DNA of 64,000 bases from Polystyrenella longa (GCF_007750395.1 NZ_CP036281.1:3371001-3435000), one strand, 5' to 3'. Counted from the first letter of the stretch, positions 37,463 through 47,661 are shown. Numbers and translations are program-made. The notes: generated by a model from the sequence alone, not told the origin.

Positions 37463-38386
37463 ATGCAGGCTGAACCTGTCATTGAAATCAAAAAACTGAC
37501 GAAGATTTATCGGGACTTCTGGGGTCGTCAGAAAGTTCGTGCGTTGAATTCGCTCAGCCTCGACGTGAAAAAAGGGGAAGTATTCGGTCTTCTCGGTCCA
37601 AACGGTTCGGGCAAAACCACGACGATGAAATGCCTGCTTGGCCTTCTATTCCCGACATCCGGTGAAATTTCTGTGTTGGGTCGCCCCGCCAACGACGTAG
37701 AAAAGAACGAGCGTATCGGATACCTGCCGGAAGAATCCTATCTCTACCGCTTCTTGAATGCGGAAGAAACACTCGATTTCTACGGTAGACTATTCAAGAT
37801 TTCTGCCGCAGAACGACGTGAACGAACACAGCAGCTGATTGAGATGGTTGGGTTGAAGAACGCCCGTCGTCGCCAACTCAAAGAGTATTCCAAAGGGATG
37901 ACTCGCCGAATCGGCCTGGCTCAGGCACTGATCAACAATCCGGATCTGGTGATGCTGGACGAACCGACCTCCGGTCTCGACCCCATCGGTACCCGCGAGA
38001 TGAAAGACCTGATCATCCAACTGAAGGAACAGGGCAAGACAGTCATCATGTGTAGCCACTTGCTGGCCGATGTTCAGGACGTCTGTGACCGAATCGCGAT
38101 TCTGTACGGTGGAGAGCTGAAAGAATTGGGAAATGTCGAAGACCTGATCCAATCCAAAGAACAGACCTGCATTACTTCGACAGAGCTTCCAGATGAAGCG
38201 ATCACCGAGATTGATGCAATCCTGAAGAAATACAATGCAGAGAAGATCTCCGTCGAACATCCGTCGACCAACCTCGAAGAACTCTTCCTCAAAACGGTTC
38301 AGGAAAGTATTGACCGTCCGGGACAACGCTTCGTACCGGCCAATGACGGCGACAAAAACCAGGAACCCGTTTCAACGGAATCCTGA
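37463..38386 (+). CDS. ABC transporter ATP-binding protein (GldA/CcmA-like)
   Basis: A 307-residue ATPase. Walker A is GPNGSGKTT (about 45-53), the Q-loop lies near the GYLPEES segment (86-92), the signature is [15 protein letters not shown] (142 onward) and Walker B is [13 protein letters not shown] (162-174), with the H-loop His in MCSHLL. The SKGM signature is typical of the CcmA/GldA/NatA exporter group. The C-terminal 75 residues are an accessory domain. It drives the permease encoded 121 bp downstream. A role in gliding-type or lipid/peptide export is suggested by homology only. Confidence 0.92.
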   Translation: MQAEPVIEIKKLTKIYRDFWGRQKVRALNSLSLDVKKGEVFGLLGPNGSGKTTTMKCLLGLLFPTSGEISVLGRPANDVEKNERIGYLPEESYLYRFLNAEETLDFYGRLFKISAAERRERTQQLIEMVGLKNARRRQLKEYSKGMTRRIGLAQALINNPDLVMLDEPTSGLDPIGTREMKDLIIQLKEQGKTVIMCSHLLADVQDVCDRIAILYGGELKELGNVEDLIQSKEQTCITSTELPDEAITEIDAILKKYNAEKISVEHPSTNLEELFLKTVQESIDRPGQRFVPANDGDKNQEPVSTES

Positions 38387-38507
38387 CCTTTTTGATACAT
38401 CCAATTCCTGTTCCAGTCTGGATACTTCTCCACACCACTATCGACATATTCGGCCAAATCCCAAATCAGAGATGGGATAGCTGGAAACACCTCTCCGGAA
38501 CTCACTG

Positions 38508-40121
38508 ATGACTTTTGAACCGATTCCCTACGATATTTCCGAAGGATTTCTGCACTTCCTGTATGCGTTCTTTGGCTTCGGGCTGATGATCGTTCTACTG
38601 GGAGTGTTTGTGACTCGTCTGTCGATGGGCACACGGGGACCAAAACTCGTTCTGCAGCAACTTAAAGACGGATTACACGAAATTACCAGTCTCTCCTTGA
38701 AGAGAATCATGGCGATTGCGACCCTCACGTTTAAAGAAGCAGCACGTCGCAAGGTGTTTTACATCATCATACTGTTTGCCCTGCTGTTTATGTTCGCGAA
38801 CTGGTTCCTGTCGATGTCCGACCAGCGAACGGACTTTCAGATTGAAGTCTACGTCAGTTTCGTATTAACCGTGATCAGCATCCTAGTCATCCCGATTGTC
38901 CTGCTACTTTCCTGCTGGGGTATCCCAGAGGATATTCGTCAGCGTTCCCTACACACGGTGGTCACGAAGCCTGCTCACCGGATGGAAGTAGTGATGGGAC
39001 GTATTTTTGGATTCGTCGGTATCGGCAGCATTCTACTACTGTTCATGGGCGTCATCGGCTACTTCTGGATTATGCGTGCATTGCCTGTCGAAGCACAAAA
39101 TGATTTAGCTTGTCGAGTTCCCGTCTATGGCAAACTCTATTTTATCGATAAAGACGGCAACGAAACAAAACGAGGGATTAACACCGGAGACCAATGGGAC
39201 TTCCGTTCTTATATTGAAGGGGCAACCAAAGGTCGTGCCATATGGACTTTCAATGACTTTGACTCCAGTGCAGTTTCACCCAATGAGCCTCTCCAAGTCG
39301 AAACTCGCTTTGAAGCATTTCGAACATACAAAGGAAATATTGAAGACACCTTGCAAGTGGAATTAACGGTAGTCAACAACGACAACCAGACTCGCGTGCG
39401 GCTGACCCCCTTCCCTTTACGAGAGTACACTTTCAACCTGGTCGAAATTCCACAAACGCTCAAGGTTTACGACGACGAACAGGGCAAGGAGATCGAATAC
39501 AATCTCTCCAAAGATATCCTCAGTTCGGAAAGTGGTTTCAGTCTCGAAGTCCGCTGTCTCGACTCACAGCAATATATCGGGATGGCAAATCCCGACTTGT
39601 TTATCAGGCTTCCGGACCGTGCGTTTATCGTCGGTTTCAGCAAAGCGATTTTCGGACAATGGCTGTTACTAGTCTTAATTGTTTCAATCAGCGTAGCCCT
39701 CAGTTGTATGGTGAAGGGACCAATTGCCACGATAGCAACAGTAGCACTACTCATGATCAGCTTCATGTTCTCCGGTGTGCTGAATGAACAAATCACAGGT
39801 CGAGCTATCGGTGGTGGTCCAATGGAATCCCTCTATCGAATGATTTCGCAAACGAATGAAACATCTCGTTTACCAGCGGATGACACAATCGCCCAAATCG
39901 CATTAAGCCTCGACCCGATCTTCTCCAACATGCTTTGGATTGTTAAACATATTATTCCAGATATGAGTAGCTTCAGTATGGCGGAATACCTGGCAAAAGG
40001 ATTTGACGTTAATGCGAGTGCTGCAATCATTCCTTCTATCGCAGTAACACTTAGCTATTTCCTGGTTTCCGTAATTGTCGGCTACTACTGTCTTAAACTT
40101 CGTGAGCTCGAATCAAAATGA
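38508..40121 (+). CDS. ABC-2-type transporter permease with large periplasmic loop
   Basis: A 537-residue membrane protein. A first helix (about 17-38) precedes an amphipathic charged segment, then helices at about 80-100, 115-140 and 165-190. A large soluble loop (about 195-375) follows, then four more helices at about 380-400, 405-430, 490-505 and 510-530. The RRKVFYIIILFALLFMFANW and SLHTVVTKPAHRMEVVMGR segments are typical of GldF/ABC-2 permeases. The loop, with a strand pattern (VETRFEAFRTYKGN), would be outside the inner membrane. Its stop overlaps the start of the next gene by four bases (ATGA), so the two are translationally coupled. Confidence 0.88.
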   Translation: MTFEPIPYDISEGFLHFLYAFFGFGLMIVLLGVFVTRLSMGTRGPKLVLQQLKDGLHEITSLSLKRIMAIATLTFKEAARRKVFYIIILFALLFMFANWFLSMSDQRTDFQIEVYVSFVLTVISILVIPIVLLLSCWGIPEDIRQRSLHTVVTKPAHRMEVVMGRIFGFVGIGSILLLFMGVIGYFWIMRALPVEAQNDLACRVPVYGKLYFIDKDGNETKRGINTGDQWDFRSYIEGATKGRAIWTFNDFDSSAVSPNEPLQVETRFEAFRTYKGNIEDTLQVELTVVNNDNQTRVRLTPFPLREYTFNLVEIPQTLKVYDDEQGKEIEYNLSKDILSSESGFSLEVRCLDSQQYIGMANPDLFIRLPDRAFIVGFSKAIFGQWLLLVLIVSISVALSCMVKGPIATIATVALLMISFMFSGVLNEQITGRAIGGGPMESLYRMISQTNETSRLPADDTIAQIALSLDPIFSNMLWIVKHIIPDMSSFSMAEYLAKGFDVNASAAIIPSIAVTLSYFLVSVIVGYYCLKLRELESK

Positions 40122-41467
40122 TGAACCTCAGTTCTAAACAACGTAAATTCAGCTACATGTTAGCAATTGTAGTTCTATTAGTATTCATTCTGTGGCTGGG
40201 GCAACCCGCCAGTCGGAATAATCCTGGAGGTATACTTGCGCAGAAGCGGCAGGAGCTGAATCTCAGCCAGTCGACTCTCGGAGACGTAGAACCATCCAGT
40301 GCAATCATGAAGGTTGTGCTTCTCGGTTTTCGCGGCGTCGCGGCCGACCTGTTATGGGTTCAAGCCAAGGAGCAGGAAAAGAAAAAAGAGTGGGGTAAAT
40401 ATCGTGCAACCACAAACACCATTCTCTTGCTGCAACCAAACTTCGAAGATGTCTGGCGATACACTGGATGGGATTTTTCTTACAACGTTTCTTCGCAGTG
40501 GGACGACGTCAAAGACCGTTACTACTGGCTGAAAGAAGGTGGAAAGTTTCTTCGAGAAGGTGCTGATCAAAATCAATACTCGGCTGCGATTCAATGGGAC
40601 ATCGGGCGTGTACTTGGTCAAAAGATTGGACTCGCAGACGAACGAAACTATTTTAGAGAGTACTTCCGTCATGACCCCGATCCTCAGTTCGAAGGCGAAA
40701 CTGACCTTTCATTTAACCCGAAAGGGATCAACGACAACTATCTCGCTGCAAAGCAGGACTTCATCATTGCCAATGACCGGGAAGAAGAGTTCGGGCAGAA
40801 CATTATGAAGTCACCACTTTTCCGAATCTCTGCAACGAAATCAGTAATCAATGCCGCCTCAGCAATGCAGCGGGAAGGAGTCTTTGACCGTCCCCGCCAA
40901 TTGTGGTCAGATGCTCGTGAAGAGTTACTTGGTGACGAGTTCGGAAAATATAACTTCTACTCCCAGGAGGGCCATTATAATCTCATGGCCACAGACGAGG
41001 AGATAGAGAAACTGGCAATCGAAAACTCAGAGACTGTTGGACGCGAGATCAAGCCTAAGGACATAAAAAACGTCATCGAGTACTTTAAAACACAGTCTCA
41101 GTTTGACTACTGGCTGTTGAGATGCGAAGCAGAACAAGACGAAATTACGATGAAAGCGCACGAGGACGTATACCTCGGTAAGAAAAAGTTTCAGGAAGCC
41201 GATTGGGATGCCGCAATGGAATACCTGCAAAATGGGATGAAAGGATTCGATCAAGTCATTAAGAAGTATCCATCCTATGTTTTAGGTGACACAGAGAAGC
41301 TCGATGAAGTATTGGAATCGGTATTGTACTGGTCTTTTATCTACGAGAACTCTCCGAAATACGGTCTTAAACCCGCTACCTATCCTCTTAAAGATCTATG
41401 GGACCAGAACCTGGAACACATCATTGGTTTGAACCAGCGGTTCCGAATTGACAACCAGTTGAATTAA
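40118..41467 (+). CDS. Anchored helical-repeat protein coupled to an ABC transporter, unknown function
   Basis: A 449-residue protein starting inside the permease stop codon (ATGA overlap at 40118-40121). One transmembrane helix at about 14-27 anchors it, followed by a Pro/Asn-rich linker and a mostly helical, charged periplasmic region. GFRGVAADLLWVQAKE (about 69-84) and the LLLQPNFEDVWRYTGWD segment suggest TPR-like repeats; a C-terminal FQEADWDAAMEYLQNGMKGFDQVIKKYP segment looks like a further TPR. I know no named family. Its coupling to the ABC genes implies that it is a dedicated partner of the transporter. A strong bidirectional terminator ends the operon. Confidence 0.82.
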   Translation: MMNLSSKQRKFSYMLAIVVLLVFILWLGQPASRNNPGGILAQKRQELNLSQSTLGDVEPSSAIMKVVLLGFRGVAADLLWVQAKEQEKKKEWGKYRATTNTILLLQPNFEDVWRYTGWDFSYNVSSQWDDVKDRYYWLKEGGKFLREGADQNQYSAAIQWDIGRVLGQKIGLADERNYFREYFRHDPDPQFEGETDLSFNPKGINDNYLAAKQDFIIANDREEEFGQNIMKSPLFRISATKSVINAASAMQREGVFDRPRQLWSDAREELLGDEFGKYNFYSQEGHYNLMATDEEIEKLAIENSETVGREIKPKDIKNVIEYFKTQSQFDYWLLRCEAEQDEITMKAHEDVYLGKKKFQEADWDAAMEYLQNGMKGFDQVIKKYPSYVLGDTEKLDEVLESVLYWSFIYENSPKYGLKPATYPLKDLWDQNLEHIIGLNQRFRIDNQLN

Positions 41468-41580
41468 GGCAGGTAACAGCAGCGAGCTGGAAGACTGAAT
41501 AAAGCCGCTCGTTCCTCCAGATGTGAACTCTAATCCAGTTCCCGTCTGGGGGACATCTGAGATTTCGAACTTCCATAAAA

Positions 41581-41609
41581 AAACGCTGTCTGGTATCCAG
41601 ACAGCGTTT
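41581..41609. terminator. Bidirectional terminator between the ABC operon and cysC
   Basis: A perfect 13-bp stem (41581-41593 with 41597-41609) with a 3-nt loop has A-runs before and T-runs after it, so it works on both strands for the convergent genes. Confidence 0.9.
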
Positions 41610-41640
41610 TTCTTTTAACTCGCTATTCAATCCGAAGCAC

Positions 41641-42252
41641 TTAGGCTTTCAAGTATCCTTTAGATTCAAGGTAAGCGACGACTTCTTCGGCCAGTTCGTC
41701 GATTCCTTTACTGTCGGAATCGAGAACGAGTTCTGCGTTTTCCGGAGCTTCGTAAGGATCATCGATACCGGTGAAGTTTTTGATCTCACCAGCGCGGGCT
41801 TTTTTGTAGAGTCCTTTGGGGTCACGTTCTTCGCAAGTTGCGAGTGAAGCGTTCACGTAGACTTCGATGAACTCGCCTTCGCCCATCAGTTCGCGGACTT
41901 TGTCGCGATCTTCACGGTAAGGAGAAATGAAGGCAGTAGAAGTAATGACGCCTGCGCCAACAAACAGTTTGCCAACTTCACCGATTCGGCGAATGTTTTC
42001 AGCACGGTCTTCAGCAGAGAATCCGAGGTTCTTGTTCAGTCCCATACGGATGTTGTCGCCATCAAGGACGTAGGAGTGATTTCCTTTAGAGTGCAGCAGG
42101 TGGTCAACAGTATTGGCCACGGTACTTTTTCCGGCTCCGGAGAGTCCGGTGAACCACAACATGACACCTTTGTGTCCATTCAGCTCGCAGCGTTCTTTGT
42201 CCGACACGCGTTGTTCATGCCAAGTAACATTCGTTGCTTTTTGTTCTGTCAT
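41641..42252 (-). CDS. cysC: Adenylyl-sulfate kinase
   Basis: A 203-residue APS kinase of standard length. The P-loop is [13 protein letters not shown] (Gly36-Ser43), followed by [11 protein letters not shown] and [17 protein letters not shown], which bind APS, and the [11 protein letters not shown] segment with Ser110. It phosphorylates adenosine 5'-phosphosulfate to PAPS, the donor for sulfotransferases such as the one at 19-20 kb. It stands alone, without cysN/cysD next to it. In this context a supply of PAPS for sulfation is likely, though assimilatory reduction is also possible. The start is the only ATG that keeps the complete N-terminal helix. The upstream 1 kb is gene-free. Confidence 0.95.
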   Translation of the reverse strand: MTEQKATNVTWHEQRVSDKERCELNGHKGVMLWFTGLSGAGKSTVANTVDHLLHSKGNHSYVLDGDNIRMGLNKNLGFSAEDRAENIRRIGEVGKLFVGAGVITSTAFISPYREDRDKVRELMGEGEFIEVYVNASLATCEERDPKGLYKKARAGEIKNFTGIDDPYEAPENAELVLDSDSKGIDELAEEVVAYLESKGYLKA

Positions 42253-43252
42253 CTTACGTTTAAACCTTGTTTAAAATTGACTGTGAGAGCTTAAGATAGT
42301 TTCGGGTGACTCGAGAAGTTGCTAAACCGCCGGTCCCTGACGGTGAGAGACCAGCTGGAGGGGTATCAACCCAGTTGACTGTTGCCTGACTCTCGGCGAT
42401 TACCAGCTTGATCGCCCAAGACGATCAATCCGAGGGATTAACGCCCCGTATCGACCAGATGGACGAAAATTAAGGGCAGATTCGGCAAGACATGTTTTGC
42501 CTGAGCGTCTGGATACATCGACCGCCATTCGATTACGCTGGCGAGCCGCGTAACCTGTCACTGAAGTGAGTGACACTGAATCGTGGCATTTTATCCGGAA
42601 ATCAGTTTCCATTTCCCATCGCACCGCCTCTTCAAGGCGGGCACAACTACACAGTCCGGTGCCGTTGCACGGCCTCTAAACTGTTTTTTCGTCGAGCAGA
42701 GATGGTTGATCACCTGCTTCTCGTGGGGACGATGTTAGAGCAACTTGAAAGAAGATGGAAGTCTCTCCCTGTTTTTTTTCCGCAAACGGACTTCCTCTCA
42801 TCTTCGCTTAAGTGATCATACGATCCCTACGGGACTGATCTTTCCCTCTGGCTTAATTGACTTACCCAAAGTCACTCGAGAGCACTCCATTTACTGAACA
42901 ATCGGCTGTTGGCGTATTATCAACATTCCTTTCAGGGGACTTAAACTGATGGAATGACCGTAACCAATGGATATGTCAGATCTTATTGCCCTCGCTTTAA
43001 CCAAAACTTAACGCCTGGTTTCCTCTCCAACTGGTCTACGATGTGTCAATTTGATAGAGTGGAAACATTGATAGCGATGAACCACTTGTTCTCTTCCGGG
43101 TCATACGAATGTCGTCCTCTAAGGCGAAGTTCCTCGGGCTCTGATGACCGCAGGACTCAAAGGGCAAGAACTCCGACGTTTAGATTCGGAGAGGACTCGT
43201 TTCTTCTGAATATTACTTAATACACTTTCTGTTCAAGAATACAGGATTTACC
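42253..43252. other. One-kilobase gene-free region between cysC and hisI, rich in short hairpins
   Basis: No open frame here has convincing coding character. The stretch contains several small inverted repeats: TGTCACT/AGTGACA near 42557, CCGCCT/AGGCGG near 42625 and GCCGT/ACGGC near 42660, followed by a TTTTTT run near 42685. This could be a structured leader or small RNA, but no known RNA family was recognised. It must also contain the promoters of cysC (leftward) and hisI (rightward). Confidence 0.4.
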
Positions 43253-43633
43253 GTGAGCATACCTGATTTTGACAAAGCAGAACTTCTTCCCGTCATCGCC
43301 CAGGATGCGGAATCCGGCGATGTGCTTATGCTGGCTTACATGAATGAAGAAGCCTACCAGGAAACACTGAAGACCGGGCGTGTTTGCTATTACAGTCGCA
43401 GCCGGCAGAAATTGTGGCGTAAGGGCGAAGAAAGCGGCAATGTTCAGGAGCTCAAAGAACTCTACTACGACTGCGATGCCGACACTCTGCTTGCCAAAGT
43501 GAATCAGATTGGAGGAGCAGCCTGCCACGAGGGTTACAAAAGTTGTTTCTTCCGTAAAATTAATCCCGCTGACGAATCCTTTGAAGTGGTAGGAAATCGC
43601 GTATTTGACCCCAAAGAAGTCTACAAGAAGTAA
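43253..43633 (+). CDS. hisI: Phosphoribosyl-AMP cyclohydrolase
   Basis: A 126-residue protein starting at GTG, with AGGA six bases upstream as ribosome-binding site. HisI opens the ring of phosphoribosyl-AMP in the third step of histidine synthesis. Hallmarks are [28 protein letters not shown], the Mg/Zn site DCDADTLL and the zinc cysteines in [11 protein letters not shown]. It lacks a fused HisE (phosphoribosyl-ATP pyrophosphatase) domain, so that enzyme must be encoded elsewhere. hisG follows 103 bp downstream on the same strand and the two probably form an operon ended by the terminator at 44667. Confidence 0.95.
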   Translation: MSIPDFDKAELLPVIAQDAESGDVLMLAYMNEEAYQETLKTGRVCYYSRSRQKLWRKGEESGNVQELKELYYDCDADTLLAKVNQIGGAACHEGYKSCFFRKINPADESFEVVGNRVFDPKEVYKK

Positions 43634-43736
43634 CCGTCTCCAGCGGTCGCAAAGACGAGTTCCCAGATGGCAATATCGACCTCACTGCGTCACCAGCGGT
43701 TGATTGACGAACACTGATAATAGAAATATTTTTCCA

Positions 43737-44615
43737 ATGACAGAACCATTGATCAAACTTGGCATTCCAGCCGGAAGCCTCAAAGACTCCACGCAAGCGT
43801 TGTTCAAACGGGCCGGTTACAATATTTCGATTTCATCCCGATCGTATTTTCCCACGGTCGATGACGATCAGATAGAATGCCTTCTCATTCGCGCTCAGGA
43901 GATGTCCCGCTACGTCGAAGAAGGAATTCTGGACGCCGGGATCACTGGGCATGACTGGGTTGTCGAAACCGGGGCCGATGTTCATGAAATCTGCGAACTG
44001 GTCTTTTCTAAAGTGAGCCGTCGACCAGTGCGCTGGGTCCTCTGTGTTCCAGAAGACTCGGATGTTAAAACAGTCAAAGATCTGGAAGGCAAACGCATCG
44101 CCACCGAGGCAGTTGGCCTGACTCAGCAATTTTTGGAAAAGAATGGCGTAAAAGCCAAAGTTGAATTCTCCTGGGGAGCGACAGAGGTCAAACCTCCTCG
44201 CCTGGCTGACGCGATCGTGGAAGTGACTGAAACAGGCAGTTCATTACGGGCGAATAACTTGCGTATCGTCGAAGAAGTAATGCAAAGCACGACCCGCTTC
44301 ATCGCTAACAAAGAGTCTTTCAAAGACAGTGCCAAAAGAGAGAAGCTGGAAAACATTGCTCTGATGCTCCAAGCCTGTCTGGCGGCAGAAGGAAAAGTCG
44401 GACTGATGATGAACATCCGCCGTGACAGCCTGGAAGAAATCCTTTCGCTGTTACCCGCGCTTCAGACTCCCACCGTCTCTTCCCTGTCCGATCCGGATTG
44501 GGTTGATGTGAATACCATCGTCGATGAATCGGTGGTCCGTTCGATCGTCCCTAAACTGAAACAGGCTGGTGCTCGGGGCATCGTAGAGTACGGTATCAAT
44601 AAGATTATTGATTAA
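43737..44615 (+). CDS. hisG: ATP phosphoribosyltransferase, long form with regulatory domain
   Basis: A 292-residue HisG of the long form. The ATG at 43737 is chosen over an in-frame TTG at 43704 because homologues begin at the [12 protein letters not shown] segment. The catalytic domains carry [13 protein letters not shown] and the PRPP-binding [14 protein letters not shown]. The C-terminal ACT-like domain (about 215-292, with [12 protein letters not shown] and [13 protein letters not shown]) mediates feedback inhibition by histidine in this family. It catalyses the first step of histidine synthesis and follows hisI. Because it is the long form, no HisZ partner is needed. Confidence 0.95.
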   Translation: MTEPLIKLGIPAGSLKDSTQALFKRAGYNISISSRSYFPTVDDDQIECLLIRAQEMSRYVEEGILDAGITGHDWVVETGADVHEICELVFSKVSRRPVRWVLCVPEDSDVKTVKDLEGKRIATEAVGLTQQFLEKNGVKAKVEFSWGATEVKPPRLADAIVEVTETGSSLRANNLRIVEEVMQSTTRFIANKESFKDSAKREKLENIALMLQACLAAEGKVGLMMNIRRDSLEEILSLLPALQTPTVSSLSDPDWVDVNTIVDESVVRSIVPKLKQAGARGIVEYGINKIID

Positions 44616-44666
44616 GCGGGTCGTCGAATTCTTCGAAACATCTTATTCGACACATCCGAACCAATA

Positions 44667-44700
44667 AAAAAGCTCCGTGACCAAAGTCACGGAGCTTTTT
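44667..44700. terminator. Bidirectional terminator between hisG and purU
   Basis: A perfect 15-bp stem (44667-44681 with 44686-44700) with a 4-nt loop is flanked by A- and T-runs on both strands. It ends hisI-hisG on one side and purU on the other. Confidence 0.9.
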
Positions 44701-44747
44701 TATGTTTAATTGAATCAGCTTTGAATGAATCACGTGAGAATCGCCAT

Positions 44748-45611
44748 TCAATTCTGCCCGCGAACCACCTTCTGAAAATGCAGTTCGACATCTCGATCAA
44801 TCACGCGGCGTACTCCTTCAACGAGAGTACTCGGTTCATTATCTGTTTCACCCTGCCGTTTGATCTCTTCTAACGGCGTCCCGGGCGCGACACTGAAGGT
44901 ACCCTGATTGATGATCTGATTCCCCGCATCAAGTTCCGGAATAATAAAGTGAATGGTCGCACCGAAGGTCAGCATATGATGGGCGTGAGCATCTTCATAA
45001 GGCCGGAACCCGGGGAATGGAGGCAACAGACCATGATGCAGGTTAATGATTCGACCGCCTGCGAACTTCCAACAGGTGGCGGGTGGAAGAATACGCATGT
45101 AACGGGCAAGGACGATGTAGTCGACTTCGTGTTGATCGAAGAGTTCCACGATTTGATCGTTGTTCGGATTGCCTCCATCATCGCCGACGTCGTGCCATTC
45201 CACATCGAATTGTTCAGCGACACCTCGACAGGCGGGACGATTTCCAATCATCACTACTGGGTCTGCTTTGATGACCTTATCGCGCATTGCACGTAATAAA
45301 GCAACCACCGGTTCAGGACGATACGTACTGCAGATAGCGACTCGCGGAGGACGAATATGTTCGTCGCGAGACCAGGTTCTTATTGAAAGCCCTTTAAGTT
45401 GTCCTATCTCATTCATGTGAGATCGCAACTTCGCAACGGTTCCGGAAGTTTCCGGCCATTCAATACGCAGCATCATTGCGAAGATTTTGTCGCGGTCGTG
45501 GTCGAACATCTGGATTTCATGAATGTTCGCTCCAGCAGAAGCTACATAGTGGACGATCGGATCGGCCAATCCACAATTGTCCGGTCCGACAGCAGTGATG
45601 GTGACTTGCAT
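44748..45611 (-). CDS. purU: Formyltetrahydrofolate deformylase
   Basis: A 287-residue protein with an N-terminal ACT domain (about 1-78, TAVGPDNCGLADPIVHYVASAGANI) and a C-terminal formyltransferase-fold domain (about 88-280). The catalytic Asn-His-Asp set lies in INLHHGLLPPFPG, GATIHF and ELDAGNQI. PurU hydrolyses 10-formyl-THF to formate and THF, balancing one-carbon pools and supplying formate for PurT. Length and domain order are standard. LPPFPG replaces the more usual LPSF-x-G form, a mild variation. It stands alone between the his genes and a small membrane protein. Confidence 0.93.
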   Translation of the reverse strand: MQVTITAVGPDNCGLADPIVHYVASAGANIHEIQMFDHDRDKIFAMMLRIEWPETSGTVAKLRSHMNEIGQLKGLSIRTWSRDEHIRPPRVAICSTYRPEPVVALLRAMRDKVIKADPVVMIGNRPACRGVAEQFDVEWHDVGDDGGNPNNDQIVELFDQHEVDYIVLARYMRILPPATCWKFAGGRIINLHHGLLPPFPGFRPYEDAHAHHMLTFGATIHFIIPELDAGNQIINQGTFSVAPGTPLEEIKRQGETDNEPSTLVEGVRRVIDRDVELHFQKVVRGQN

Positions 45612-45781
45612 CGTTCAGCCTGAGTTGGAGGAGAAACGCCGCGCATGCTTGGCGTTCACTTTTTAAGAGATCGAGTTATCTAATTTTAGGATTTCAAGCA
45701 GCTAATGCAATTTCGTTTTGCTTCAAATGAGTGATGAATGCAATTAGCCGGCAGTCGAACCTGTCGGTTATGTCGGTTATT

Positions 45782-46036
45782 TCAGTCCGATCCCACCGCT
45801 TCGGGATTGCTGGATGGTTCCCATCGAATGGGTTGAATTACGCTAGTGGCCAGTAAGGCTCCAAATACAATCCCGATGAGCATCACTCCTAGTAACATAC
45901 GAGTCCCTGTTTGCTCGCCCAGTCCGTCGATAATTCGTTGACCGAAACGACTGCGCGTCCGCAAATAGTCGACGTTATACAACCCCCAGAGGGAAACGAG
46001 GATTAGTCCACCTCCCATTACAATCTGTTCATTCAC
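45782..46036 (-). CDS. Small two-helix membrane protein, unknown function
   Basis: An 84-residue protein I do not recognise. Hydrophobic segments at about 5-20 and 46-66 are separated by a basic loop (YLRTRSRFGQRIIDG). It ends with a short acidic, Ser/Asn-rich tail. The pattern fits a small inner-membrane hairpin protein. It lies between the aldehyde dehydrogenase and purU genes on the same strand, but separated from both by more than 140 bp. Coding status is supported by clear helix composition, not by homology. Confidence 0.55.
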   Translation of the reverse strand: MNEQIVMGGGLILVSLWGLYNVDYLRTRSRFGQRIIDGLGEQTGTRMLLGVMLIGIVFGALLATSVIQPIRWEPSSNPEAVGSD

Positions 46037-46101
46037 GGACGTGTTCCCACTTGATCAAACTCGGTACGACTAAAAACAACAATCACTTATTACGAAACAA
46101 A

Positions 46102-46136
46102 CAAAGCACCTTCCGCTCCCGTCAGAAAGTGCTTTG
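46102..46136 (-). terminator. Probable terminator of the aldehyde dehydrogenase gene
   Basis: CAAAGCAC at 46102-46109 pairs with GTGCTTTG at 46129-46136. On the minus strand TTTGTTT follows the hairpin, about 45 bp after the dehydrogenase stop codon. Confidence 0.6.
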
Positions 46137-46182
46137 ATTTCATTTCGGATTTATTTGCAAACGGGCACGGTCCCCGACCGAA

Positions 46183-47661
46183 TTAGTCCAGGCTGACGGT
46201 TACTGTTTTCAATTCAGTGTAATTCGCCAGTGCGGCTTCACCTAACTCGCGGCCAATACCACTCATTTTGAAGCCACCAAAGGGCGCGGCTGCGTCGAAG
46301 ACATCGTAGCAGTTCACCCAGACGGTTCCGGCCCGCACCTGTCGCGCGATGTGATGCGCCTTGGCGACATCGCGAGTCCAGACCGCAGCGGCCAGACCAA
46401 ACACCGAGTTGTTCGCGCGAGTGACAACTTCATCCATCGAATCGAAAGGAAGTACACTTAACACTGGGCCAAAGATTTCGTTTTTGGCGATTTCCATGTC
46501 GTCGGTGACATTGTCAAACACGGTCGGTTCCACGAAATAACCCTTGTCACCAAATCGATTTCCGCCCGTCACACAAGCTGCTCCTGCCGCACGACCTTTT
46601 TCAATGAACCCCATGATCTTTTCAAACTGAGCTTGGTCCACTTGCGGCCCCTGCTCTGTATCCATATCAAAAGGATTGCCCAGTTTACGATTGGAAGCAC
46701 GGGCGACAAGTTTATCAACGAACTGTTGATGGACTTTCTTTTCTACGAAGACGCGGCTACCAGCACAGCAGCATTGTCCCTGATTGAAGAATAGTCCAAA
46801 CTCAGCACCGGCGACCGCATCGTCCAGATTGGAATCGGCGAAGATAATGTTTGGGCTTTTCCCGCCAAGTTCAAAAGTCACGTTTTTAATCGTCTCGGCC
46901 GCATCTCGCATAATAATCTGAGCGGTCAGGTGCTCGCCGGTAAATGCGATTTTGTCGACATCGGGATGTTTGACAAGTGCTGCTCCCGCAGTCGGACCAT
47001 AACCGGGAACGACGTTAATTACGCCAGGTGGAAATCCCGCCTCCAGAGCCAACTCTGCCAGACGAAGACTTGTCAGCGGAGTCTGTTCAGCGGGTTTCAG
47101 GATGATCGTACAACCTGCTGCCAATGCTGGCCCCCATTTCCAGGCCAACATCAGGAGGGGAAAGTTCCAAGGAATGATCTGACCGACGACCCCTACAGGC
47201 TCCTTACGGGTATAGCAAAGGTAATTTCCCCGGATCGGAATAGTGTCGCCATGAATTTTATCGGCCCAACCAGCGTAATATCGAAAACAGTCAACAACCA
47301 ATGGTAAGTCCGCGGCCAGGCTGTCGCGAATTGGTTTACCGTTATCGAGTGTTTCCAATGCCGCGAGTTCTTCGAGATTATCTTCGACCAGGTCCGCTAG
47401 CCGATTCAGCAAACGACCTCGGTCTCGGGCGTCTATCTCCGCCCATTCTCCCGATTCAAAGGCTCGCCGAGCGGCTTTTACTGCCAGATCGATATCAGCT
47501 GCGTCTCCTTCAGCGACATCGGCAATTTTCTCCTCCGTCGCGGGATTCATTGTCGCGAAGGTTTTGCCACTTTGAGCGTCGCGCCATTCACCATCAATCA
47601 GCAATTGAGTATGCTTGACTTCCGGTGTGGCATGGATATCGGGCGATGTTGTTGTCGCCAT
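46183..47661 (-). CDS. NAD(P)-dependent aldehyde dehydrogenase
   Basis: A 492-residue aldehyde dehydrogenase. The ATG at 47661 gives the normal family length and starts just before the [11 protein letters not shown] segment; an upstream ATG at 47715 adds 18 residues without function. Visible motifs are [39 protein letters not shown], the catalytic Glu in ELGGKSPNI and the catalytic Cys in [10 protein letters not shown]. The last motif has three adjacent Cys, as in class 1/2 (ALDH2-like) enzymes. It oxidises an aldehyde to the acid with NAD; the substrate is not inferable. The FTGEH form differs from the usual FTGST in the cofactor loop, so cofactor binding may be altered. Confidence 0.93.
   Translation of the reverse strand: MATTTSPDIHATPEVKHTQLLIDGEWRDAQSGKTFATMNPATEEKIADVAEGDAADIDLAVKAARRAFESGEWAEIDARDRGRLLNRLADLVEDNLEELAALETLDNGKPIRDSLAADLPLVVDCFRYYAGWADKIHGDTIPIRGNYLCYTRKEPVGVVGQIIPWNFPLLMLAWKWGPALAAGCTIILKPAEQTPLTSLRLAELALEAGFPPGVINVVPGYGPTAGAALVKHPDVDKIAFTGEHLTAQIIMRDAAETIKNVTFELGGKSPNIIFADSNLDDAVAGAEFGLFFNQGQCCCAGSRVFVEKKVHQQFVDKLVARASNRKLGNPFDMDTEQGPQVDQAQFEKIMGFIEKGRAAGAACVTGGNRFGDKGYFVEPTVFDNVTDDMEIAKNEIFGPVLSVLPFDSMDEVVTRANNSVFGLAAAVWTRDVAKAHHIARQVRAGTVWVNCYDVFDAAAPFGGFKMSGIGRELGEAALANYTELKTVTVSLD

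Noticed and set aside
37790-38326. 178-codon minus-strand frame inside the ABC ATPase gene
   Set aside because: It is antisense to conserved ATPase motifs.
42300-42400. Possible riboswitch-like leader upstream of cysC
   Set aside because: I compared it by eye with SAM and SAH riboswitch cores and found no conserved match.
42400-42815. Short frames on both strands in the cysC-hisI gap
   Set aside because: Lengths are near chance and the stretch is dominated by small hairpins.
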